NCBI GenBank assembly: GCA_946479805.1 | Contig: CAMLHP010000071.1 | Span: 1-10,201, forward strand | DNA: 10,201 nucleotides | From: an uncultured Gemmatimonadota bacterium | Lineage (GTDB): Bacteria > Gemmatimonadota > Gemmatimonadetes > Gemmatimonadales > GWC2-71-9 | Reading direction: 5' to 3' | The notes under the pieces: generated by a model | The model's input: only the letters and a program-made list of their open reading frames with translations | Database searches by the model: none | Told to the model about the DNA's origin: nothing | Program-made: the position numbers and the translations under genes | Shown here: positions 1 to 6,077 of the stretch, piece after piece | How positions within the stretch are numbered: the first letter of the stretch is position 1 | How the letters are laid out: every line of letters starts with the position of its first letter

Positions 1-2
1 TC

Positions 3-1655
3 GGTTCCGGCGCCGGCGGCGGGATGGCCGCCTATGCGCTGACCCAGGCCGGTGCCAGCGTGGTCCTGCTCGAGGCCGGCGGCCCCTGGGACAACATGAG
101 CACCGACTCTGCCATGCTCTCATGGCCCTACGACTCACCCAGACGGGGCGCATCGACCAAGGAGCGGCCCTTCGGCGAGTTCGATGCCTGCATCGGCGGC
201 TGGGAGATCGACGGCGAGCCATACACCAGGGCTGACGGGTCGTCGTTCGACTGGTGGCGGGCGCGGATGGTGGGTGGCCGCACCAATCACTGGGGAAGGA
301 TCTCGCTCCGGTTCGGGCCGGACGACTTCCGCCGCAAGAGCATCGACGGCCTGGGCGACCACTGGCCCATCGGTTACGACGATGTGCGGCCCTACTACGA
401 CCGGGTGGATGACCTGGTGGGAATCTTCGGCAGCATCGAGAACCTGCCCAACGAGCCTGACGGCCACTTCCTGCCGGCGCCGAAGCCGCGATGCTACGAG
501 CTTCTGGTGAAGCAGGCGTGCGACGCGCTCGATGTCACCTGCATCCCGGCGCGGCTCAGCATCATCACCCAGCCCCACAACGGCCGGGCCGCCTGCCACT
601 ATTGCGGGCAATGCAACCGGGGCTGCCGCACCAACTCCAACTTCTCGTCCACCAACGTGCTTATCGGGCCGGCGCTCAAGACCGGCAGGCTCACCCTCCG
701 CACCAATGCCATGGCGCGCGAGGTGACGCTGGGAAGTGACGGACGCGCCAACGGTGTCTCATACATCGACAAGACCACCGGCACCGACCAGCATGTCCAG
801 GCCCGGGTTGTGGTGCTGGCGGCCAGTGCCTGCGAGTCGGCCCGGCTGCTGCTCAACTCCAAGTCATCGAAGTTCCCCCAGGGACTGGCCAACTCCAGCG
901 GCGTGGTGGGCAAGTACCTGACCGATACCACCGGAACCGATGTCGCGGGGTTCATCCCCAGGCTGATGGACGGCTTTGCCCACAACGAGGACGGAGTGGG
1001 CGGCGGGCACCTCTACTGTCCCTGGTGGCTCGACAACAGCAAGCTCGACTTTCCCCGCGGTTATCACATCGAGGTCTGGGGCGGGCGCGGCGTGCCCTCC
1101 TACGGTTTCATGGGCGGCATCGAGGCGTATCCCGACTTCGGCGGCCACGGCTCGGCGCTCAAGGATTCGTACCGTCGGCTCTACGGAACCACGATCGGCT
1201 TCTCGGGCCGGGGCGAGATGGTTCCCAACGACAAGTCCTACTGCGAGCTCGACCCGGAAGCGAAGGACAAGTGGGGCATCCCGGTGCTGCGCTTTCACTG
1301 GGAATGGAGCGACCACGAGCGCCGGCAGGTGAAGCACATGCAGGAGACCTTCCGCGCCCTTATAGACCAGATGGGCGGAACGGTGTTCTCGAAGATGCCG
1401 ACGAAGGAATCGGGCTACGGCATCGCCACCGGCGGGCGGATCATCCACGAGATGGGCACCACCCGCATGGGCAATGATCCGTCGCGGTCTGTGGTGAACG
1501 CCCAGTGTCAGGCGCACGACGTGGACAACCTCTTCATCGCCGACGGTGGCCCCTTCGTGTCACAGGCGGACAAGAACCCCACCTGGACCATCATGGCGCT
1601 CGCGTGGCGCACCAGCGACTACATCGTGGCCCAGCGGAAGGCAGGTGCCCTGTGA
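3..1655 (+). CDS. GMC family FAD-dependent oxidoreductase (5'-truncated by window edge)
   Basis: A flavin-dependent dehydrogenase that probably oxidises an alcohol or sugar hydroxyl in the periplasm. The window opens inside the gene: in-frame codons from position 3 read GSGAGGGMAAYAL, the Rossmann GxGxxG FAD-binding loop normally near the N-terminus, so only a short N-terminal piece is missing. 550 residues are visible. VGGRTNHWG (about 268-294) is the second FAD motif typical of the family. The C-terminal GMC domain has HEMGTTRMG with the likely catalytic His at 1446-1448, and DKNPTWTIMALAWR with the likely second catalytic residue Asn at 1575-1577, a His/Asn pair as in many GMC enzymes. A CxxCxxCxxxC motif (594-626) could bind an iron-sulfur cluster or be structural. 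It overlaps the next gene by 4 nt, and that gene encodes its presumed small subunit. The family is certain; the substrate is unknown. Confidence 0.93.
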   Translation, partial: GSGAGGGMAAYALTQAGASVVLLEAGGPWDNMSTDSAMLSWPYDSPRRGASTKERPFGEFDACIGGWEIDGEPYTRADGSSFDWWRARMVGGRTNHWGRISLRFGPDDFRRKSIDGLGDHWPIGYDDVRPYYDRVDDLVGIFGSIENLPNEPDGHFLPAPKPRCYELLVKQACDALDVTCIPARLSIITQPHNGRAACHYCGQCNRGCRTNSNFSSTNVLIGPALKTGRLTLRTNAMAREVTLGSDGRANGVSYIDKTTGTDQHVQARVVVLAASACESARLLLNSKSSKFPQGLANSSGVVGKYLTDTTGTDVAGFIPRLMDGFAHNEDGVGGGHLYCPWWLDNSKLDFPRGYHIEVWGGRGVPSYGFMGGIEAYPDFGGHGSALKDSYRRLYGTTIGFSGRGEMVPNDKSYCELDPEAKDKWGIPVLRFHWEWSDHERRQVKHMQETFRALIDQMGGTVFSKMPTKESGYGIATGGRIIHEMGTTRMGNDPSRSVVNAQCQAHDVDNLFIADGGPFVSQADKNPTWTIMALAWRTSDYIVAQRKAGAL

Positions 1656-2233
1656 GCGAGATGAACCGGCGGCAGGCACTGGGAATCCTGGGGCTCGCCA
1701 CGACTGTCGGGCTGGTGGGATGCACAGCGGACGATGTGGAGCGTGCTGCCAGGGCCGCTGAGGCCAAGGAGTATGTTCCGACGTTCTTCACGCCCGAGGA
1801 GTGGCGTACGGTTCCGGCACTGGCAGACATGGTGATCCCCAAAGATGACCGCTCCGGCAGTGCCACCGACGCGGGCGTGCCGGCATTCATGGATTTCATG
1901 ATGGGCGAGCGGACCGAGAGCGGCGAACGGCTTCGCGCCGGGCTGACGTGGCTGGATACAGAGTCGCGGAAGCGGTACAGCGCCGGATTCGCGGATCTGA
2001 CTGCCGAGCAGCGGCTGGCCATCGTGAATGACATTGCCTGGCCGGATCGCGCGCCGGAGGAAATGAAGGAGGGGGTCGAGTTCTTCAAGCAGTTCCGGAA
2101 TCTCTGCGCCTCGGGATTCTGGTCCAGCCGGATCGGGGTGGAGGACCTCGGCTACCGAGGCAACGTGGCCAACGCGTCATGGGAGGGCTGCCCCGAGCCG
2201 CAGCTGCGGAAGCTCGGTGTGTCGTACACGTGA
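1652..2233 (+). CDS. Gluconate 2-dehydrogenase subunit 3 family lipoprotein, small subunit of the GMC dehydrogenase
   Basis: Small partner subunit of a GMC dehydrogenase, 193 aa, resembling the gluconate 2-dehydrogenase subunit 3 family. The N-terminus (MSEMNRRQALGILGLATTVG, then LVGC) has a twin-arginine-type NRRQALG segment, a hydrophobic stretch and a lipobox, so the protein is probably exported folded by Tat and lipid-anchored. The mature part has the family's FFTPEEWRTVPALADMVIP segment, where these proteins begin their conserved helical domain, and an aromatic-rich GFWSSRIGVEDLGYRG near the end. I chose the GTG at 1652: its GTGA overlap with the upstream stop suggests translational coupling, and AGG at 1643-1645 lies 6 nt upstream. 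ATG 1661 is a good alternative (190 aa) that keeps the whole signal. In known glucoside 3-dehydrogenases such a subunit carries the leader that exports the catalytic subunit; that role here is inferred from synteny. Confidence 0.87.
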   Translation: MSEMNRRQALGILGLATTVGLVGCTADDVERAARAAEAKEYVPTFFTPEEWRTVPALADMVIPKDDRSGSATDAGVPAFMDFMMGERTESGERLRAGLTWLDTESRKRYSAGFADLTAEQRLAIVNDIAWPDRAPEEMKEGVEFFKQFRNLCASGFWSSRIGVEDLGYRGNVANASWEGCPEPQLRKLGVSYT

Positions 2234-2327
2234 GTCACGAGTCACAAGTCACGAGTCACAAGTCACGAGTCACAAGAGTCGAGCGGCCAGGGTCAATGCT
2301 TGCGACTTGCGACTCGTGACTTGTGAC
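2234..2327. repeat. Inverted pair of 7-bp tandem repeat arrays
   Basis: Directly after the stop codon come six perfect heptads of consensus GTCACRA, alternating GTCACGA and GTCACAA (2234-2275). A 24-nt spacer follows (2276-2299), then four heptads of the complementary unit TYGYGAC (2300-2327). Segment 2255-2268 is perfectly complementary to 2314-2327, giving at least a 14-bp stem with further imperfect pairing inside. No T-tract follows, so it is not a classical intrinsic terminator. It fills almost all of the gap between the small-subunit gene and the Gfo/Idh/MocA gene. Heptanucleotide tandem repeats at gene borders are known in other bacteria (the STRR sequences of cyanobacteria); whether this unit recurs elsewhere in this genome cannot be seen. 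Confidence 0.9.
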
Positions 2328-2331
2328 TGAC

Positions 2332-2337
2332 GAGGAG
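2332..2337 (+). promoter_or_regulatory. Shine-Dalgarno site that sets the start of the Gfo/Idh/MocA gene
   Basis: GAGGAG lies 8 nt upstream of ATG 2346. A possible earlier in-frame GTG at 2337 overlaps this site, so ATG 2346 is the better start. The site begins only 4 nt after the inverted heptad array, so a hairpin formed by the array would end next to the ribosome binding site. Confidence 0.7.
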
Positions 2338-2345
2338 TGTCTGAT

Positions 2346-3587
2346 ATGGCAAGCAAGCGTCTGGGGATCGGATTCGTCGGCAGCGGGTTCAATGCCCAGT
2401 TCCACATCCGGTCCTGGGCCGGCGTGCGGGATGCCGACATTCTCGGCGTCTGGAGTCCGCACTACGAGAATGCCGCGTCCACCGCGGCTTTGGCGCGGAA
2501 GATGGACGTGGGCCGGGCCAAGGCGTATCGCTCCATCGCCGAGATGATCGCGGACCCGGCCATCGACGCGCTGTGGGTCTGCGGCCCCAACCAGGCACGG
2601 GTCGAGAACTTCGAGGAGATCGTCGACACCATCGAGCGAGGGCGGGGCGAGCTCAAGGGCGTCGCCTGCGAAAAGCCGCTGGGACGCAACGTGGCCGAGG
2701 CGACGCAGGTCTGCGAGCTGGCGGAGCGGGTCAACCTCCCCACTGGCTACCTCGAGAACCAGCTTTTCGCGCCCCAGGTCGAGGCCGGCCGCAACCTGAT
2801 CTGGGCCCGCGGCGCCAAGCTCACCGGCCGTCCCTACCTCGCGCGCGCCTCCGAGGAGCACAGCGGACCACACATGCCCTGGTTCTGGCAGGGCAAGCTC
2901 CAGGGTGGCGGCGTCCTCAACGACATGATGTGCCACTCGGCGCTGGTGGTGCGCCACCTCCTCACCAAGCCGGGCGAGCCGCTCTCCACGGTGATGCCGA
3001 AGCAGATCTCGGCCCACATCGCGAGCCTCAAGTGGTCGCGCCCGAAGTACGCGAAGCAGCTGCGGCGAACCATGGGCAAGGAAGTGAATTACCTGAAGCG
3101 GCCGTCGGAGGACTTCGCCAGCCTCACCATCGAGTTCGAGACCGACGACGGGCATACCGTGATCGGCGAGGCCTCAACCTCGTGGAGCTTCGTCGGCGCC
3201 GGGCTCCGGCTCTCAGCCGAATTGCTGGGACCCGAGTATTCGATGCAGTGGAACTCGCTGGACAGCGGGCTCAACCTCTTCTTCAGCCGGGAGGTACAGG
3301 GCCGTGCGGGCGAGGACCTGGTCGAGAAGCAGAACGCCGAGATGGGGCTGATGCCGGTGGTGGCGAATGAGGGGATGGCCTATGGTTATGAGGCCGAAGA
3401 TCGCCACTTCGTGCGGGTGTTCCAGGGCAAGGAAGCGCCGCTGCTCACGTTTGACGACGGGCTGGAAGTGGTCAAGATCCTGATGACGGCGTATCAAAGC
3501 GCCGAACAGGGCCGGACCATCGCCTTCCCACCCCGGGGGCTGTCCCGCTTCGTCCCGGCCGTTGCGAGGGGGAAGTGGAGGGGTTAG
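2346..3587 (+). CDS. Gfo/Idh/MocA family NAD(P)-dependent oxidoreductase
   Basis: A 413-aa dehydrogenase of the glucose-fructose oxidoreductase / inositol dehydrogenase / MocA family, which reversibly oxidises hydroxyls of sugars or cyclitols using a nicotinamide cofactor. The N-terminal Rossmann fold shows GIGFVGSGF (residues 7-15) followed by a first acidic/aromatic strand (ADILGVWSP). The family signature EKP is at residues 109-111 (ACEKPLGRNVAEA), Lys110 being the expected active-site lysine. The C-terminal domain has GGGVLNDMMCH with Asp193 and His197 at the usual catalytic positions. There is no clear signal peptide, so it is probably cytoplasmic. The start rests on GAGGAG 8 nt upstream of ATG 2346. 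The last two residues and the TAG stop lie inside a G-rich heptad array. It may act on keto-sugars made by the upstream GMC dehydrogenase, but it is separated from it by the repeat array and could have its own transcript. The substrate is not determinable. Confidence 0.93.
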   Translation: MASKRLGIGFVGSGFNAQFHIRSWAGVRDADILGVWSPHYENAASTAALARKMDVGRAKAYRSIAEMIADPAIDALWVCGPNQARVENFEEIVDTIERGRGELKGVACEKPLGRNVAEATQVCELAERVNLPTGYLENQLFAPQVEAGRNLIWARGAKLTGRPYLARASEEHSGPHMPWFWQGKLQGGGVLNDMMCHSALVVRHLLTKPGEPLSTVMPKQISAHIASLKWSRPKYAKQLRRTMGKEVNYLKRPSEDFASLTIEFETDDGHTVIGEASTSWSFVGAGLRLSAELLGPEYSMQWNSLDSGLNLFFSREVQGRAGEDLVEKQNAEMGLMPVVANEGMAYGYEAEDRHFVRVFQGKEAPLLTFDDGLEVVKILMTAYQSAEQGRTIAFPPRGLSRFVPAVARGKWRG

Positions 3588-3621
3588 GGGTCCGGGGTCA
3601 GGGATCAGGGGTTGGGGGTTG
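3580..3621. repeat. G-rich 7-bp tandem repeat array with quadruplex potential
   Basis: Six consecutive heptads: GGGGTTA, GGGGTCC, GGGGTCA, GGGATCA, GGGGTTG, GGGGTTG (consensus GGGRTYN). The first unit overlaps the end of the Gfo/Idh/MocA gene, and the TAG stop spans the junction of units one and two. G-tracts of 3-5 bases spaced by 3-4 nt satisfy the usual pattern for an intramolecular G-quadruplex on the + strand. It shares the 7-bp period of the 2234-2327 array but not its unit. Confidence 0.88.
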
Positions 3622-3653
3622 ATGAAACCCGGTACGGTGGTGGCACGTCGGAA

Positions 3654-3667
3654 TGGGCATACGCCCA
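3654..3667. other. Small palindrome in the leader of the propeller operon
   Basis: TGGGC ATAC GCCCA forms a 5-bp stem with a 4-nt loop, 19 nt upstream of ATG 3687. The gap 3622-3686 is the only substantial upstream region of the three-gene propeller cluster, so its promoter is expected nearby, but I see no convincing -35/-10 pair. The palindrome could be an operator half-site pair or chance. Confidence 0.25.
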
Positions 3668-3686
3668 CGTTCGGATCCTTTCAAGC

Positions 3687-6077
3687 ATGGAGCAGCGGAA
3701 GATGCACCTTCTGTCACGTACTGGCGCGATCGTCTCGGCGCTGGCGCTCGCGGCCGCCGTCCCGGCCGCGGCCCAGCAGTTCGGCTCGGCGGTGGCGGTC
3801 GGCGGGGGCCAGGCATTCGTGGGCCAGCCAGCCAACGACTACGCGCCCGGCATGGTTTACGTCTACACCCGCAATGGTCAGAACTGGCAGCGTTCCCAGG
3901 TGCTAGCCGGGGCTGATTCCACCGCCAACGACGGGTTTGGCAGCGCTCTCGCGCTCGACGGCCAGTCGCTCCTTGTGGGCGCCGTCCGCGCCGACAGCGG
4001 GCGGGGTCGGGTGGGCATCTTCCAGAAGCAGGGCAACCAGTGGCGCCAGACCGGTCGCCTGATGCCCGCCGCCGGCAGCGGGAAGATCGGCTTCGGCAGC
4101 GCAGTGGCGGTTGGCGGCAATGTGGCAGTGGTTGCGGCCGCTGCCGCCGACTCCAACACCGGTTCGGTGTACGTCTATCGCCGGAGCCAGAACGGCTGGA
4201 CCCAGGACACAATCCTCCAGCCGTCGGGGCTCGGCCACCGGTCGTTCTTCGGCGCTGCGCTGGCCACCGACGGCACCCTGCTGGCGATCGGCGCAGCTGG
4301 TGCCGATTCCAATTCAGGTGCGGTTTACGTCTATCGCAACGGCCCCACCGGATGGAGCCAGGACACCAGGCTGGCGCTCGCAGGTCCGCTCAAGACCCAG
4401 ATGCCGGCCCGCTTCGGGTCTGCGGTGGCGATCCACAATGGCGCGGTGCTGGTGGGAATGCCGATGGCCTTCGGCCAGACCGGCGCGGTCATGGCCTATA
4501 TGCGCGACTCCGCGTCGGGGCGCTGGCGGACCCCGATGCGGCTGCAGGCCTACGATGCGACCAATGGCAGCCGGTTCGGATCGGCGATAGCCTTTGCGGG
4601 CAGCGAGGTGTGGGTGGGCGCCCCCGGGGCCAACCGCTTCCAGGGAGCCATCTACCGCTTCCAGCACGACAGCGAGCACAACATCTCCGGCATAACCAAG
4701 CTGCTGCCTGACTCCATGGAAGGCGCAGGCTTCTTCGGTGCCACAATCGCTGTTAGTGACGGCGCCGCCGCCGTCGGACTTCCATTCTACGAGGGTGGTT
4801 TCGGCGCGGCCCACCTCCCGACACTCGCTGGCAACGACTGGCGGGTGGGTGAGCGAGTGCTGGGCGACGAGTTCGGGCTCGAGGCGATCACCGGCAGCCA
4901 GCGTAATTGCAGCAATGGCAAGGTGGGGATGTTCGAGTGCCGCGCCTCGGACCTGATGGCGTTCCTGCCGATCAAGGACATCGGCGGCGAGCGGAGCACC
5001 AATCTCAATGACATCTGGGGCTGGACCGATCCGGAATCGGGCAAGGAGTACGCGCTGGTGGGTCGCACCGACGGCACATCCTTCGTGGACATCTCCAATC
5101 CGACCCGGCCGGTTTACCTGGGCGACCTGCCCAAGACCGAGGGCTCACCTTCGGCGGCATGGCGCGACATCAAGGTGTACAAGAACCACGCGTACATCGT
5201 GGCAGATGCCTCGCAGGCGCACGGGGTGCAGGTATTTGACCTCACCCGGCTGCGCAACGCGAGCGGCAGCAATCCCCAGACTTTCACGCCCGACACCACG
5301 TATCACAACGTCAACAGCGCGCACAACATCGTCGTCAACGAAGAGACCGGCTACGCCTACGCGGTGGGCTCCAGCTCCGGGGGCGAAACCTGCGGCGGCG
5401 GGTTGCACATGATCGACATCCGCGACCCGAAGGTTCCGAAGTTCGCCGGCTGCTTCTCCGATCCGGCCACCGGCAGTGCCGGCACCGGGTACTCTCACGA
5501 TGCCCAGTGCGTCCTTTACCACGGTCCCGACACCCGCTACACCGGCCGTGAGATCTGCCTCGGATCCAACGAGACCGCGCTGAGCGTGGCCGACGTGACC
5601 GACAAGAGCAACCCGGTGGCGATCTCGCGGGCGTCGTATCCCAACGTGGGCTACACTCACCAGGGATGGTTCGACGAGGAGCAGCGGTACTTCTACATGA
5701 ATGACGAAGGCGACGAGAATTCAGGACTGGTCAAAGGCACCCGCACCATCGTGTGGGACCTGCAGAAGCTGGATGACCCGGTGGTGGCGCATGAGTACAT
5801 AGCCAACGTCCGCGCCATCGACCACAACCTCTACGTCAAGGGCGACTTCGTCTACGAGTCCAACTACACCAGCGGGCTCCGCGTGCTCGACATCCGCAAT
5901 CGGGCCCAGCCGGTCGAGGTCGCATTTTTTGACACGGTTCCGGTGGGCGGCGACGAGCCGGTCTTCGCCGGGTCGTGGAGCAACTATCCCTACTTCAAGA
6001 GCGGCGTGATCGCGGTGACCAGCATCGGGGAAGGTCTCTTCCTGGTGAAGAAGCGCGACACCCAGCCGGTACCGTGA
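3687..6077 (+). CDS. Exported FG-GAP beta-propeller fused to a choice-of-anchor-B domain protein
   Basis: A 796-aa secreted or cell-surface protein of unknown role. A Sec-type signal peptide (MEQRKMHLLSRTG, then an Ala-rich core ending VPAAA) is probably cut before QQ at residue 30. Seven FG-GAP repeats follow, each starting FGxAxAxxxxxxxVG, with the Phe at residues 32, 84, 136, 188, 243, 297 and 350: a 52-55 residue period that fits one seven-bladed propeller. Residues from about 418 to the end match the choice-of-anchor-B type domain (LNDIWGWTDPESGKEYALVG, then WRDIKVYKNHAYIV, SAHNIVVNEETGYAYAVG, YSHDAQC, THQGWF, DHNLYVKG, ESNYTSGLRVLDI), which carries LVIVD-like repeats and several cysteines that probably pair. 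No C-terminal sorting signal follows; it ends VKKRDTQPVP. ATG 3687 gives an n-region with RK; ATG 3702 (791 aa) is possible. First gene of the propeller operon. The domain call is confident, the function unknown. Confidence 0.9.
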   Translation: MEQRKMHLLSRTGAIVSALALAAAVPAAAQQFGSAVAVGGGQAFVGQPANDYAPGMVYVYTRNGQNWQRSQVLAGADSTANDGFGSALALDGQSLLVGAVRADSGRGRVGIFQKQGNQWRQTGRLMPAAGSGKIGFGSAVAVGGNVAVVAAAAADSNTGSVYVYRRSQNGWTQDTILQPSGLGHRSFFGAALATDGTLLAIGAAGADSNSGAVYVYRNGPTGWSQDTRLALAGPLKTQMPARFGSAVAIHNGAVLVGMPMAFGQTGAVMAYMRDSASGRWRTPMRLQAYDATNGSRFGSAIAFAGSEVWVGAPGANRFQGAIYRFQHDSEHNISGITKLLPDSMEGAGFFGATIAVSDGAAAVGLPFYEGGFGAAHLPTLAGNDWRVGERVLGDEFGLEAITGSQRNCSNGKVGMFECRASDLMAFLPIKDIGGERSTNLNDIWGWTDPESGKEYALVGRTDGTSFVDISNPTRPVYLGDLPKTEGSPSAAWRDIKVYKNHAYIVADASQAHGVQVFDLTRLRNASGSNPQTFTPDTTYHNVNSAHNIVVNEETGYAYAVGSSSGGETCGGGLHMIDIRDPKVPKFAGCFSDPATGSAGTGYSHDAQCVLYHGPDTRYTGREICLGSNETALSVADVTDKSNPVAISRASYPNVGYTHQGWFDEEQRYFYMNDEGDENSGLVKGTRTIVWDLQKLDDPVVAHEYIANVRAIDHNLYVKGDFVYESNYTSGLRVLDIRNRAQPVEVAFFDTVPVGGDEPVFAGSWSNYPYFKSGVIAVTSIGEGLFLVKKRDTQPVP

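Noticed and set aside
1505..1651. Upstream extension of the small-subunit gene to an earlier in-frame ATG
   Set aside because: It would overlap the conserved GMC C-terminal domain by about 150 nt and bury the twin-arginine lipoprotein leader inside the protein.
2234..2327. CRISPR array
   Set aside because: Units are 7 bp and contiguous, with no unique spacers of regular length and no cas genes.
2255..2327. Rho-independent terminator formed by the inverted heptads
   Set aside because: A stem can form, but no T-tract follows; a ribosome binding site and start codon come directly after it.
2256..3155. 299-codon open frame on the minus strand opposite the Gfo/Idh/MocA gene
   Set aside because: Low-complexity Arg/Leu/Gly composition, no recognisable motif, and it runs into the heptad array; the sense gene has intact catalytic motifs.
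3619..3647. Sigma-70-like promoter with TTGATG as -35
   Set aside because: No acceptable -10 hexamer lies 16-18 nt downstream, and the candidate overlaps the repeat array.
3612..3686. Extension of the FG-GAP gene to an in-frame TTG inside the G-rich repeat
   Set aside because: The start would lie in repeat DNA without a proper ribosome site and would put 25 polar residues before the signal peptide.
3598..4212. 204-codon minus-strand frame rich in Arg, Pro and Ser opposite the start of the FG-GAP gene
   Set aside because: Composition is typical of out-of-frame GC-rich DNA, and the sense strand has a clear signal peptide and periodic repeats.
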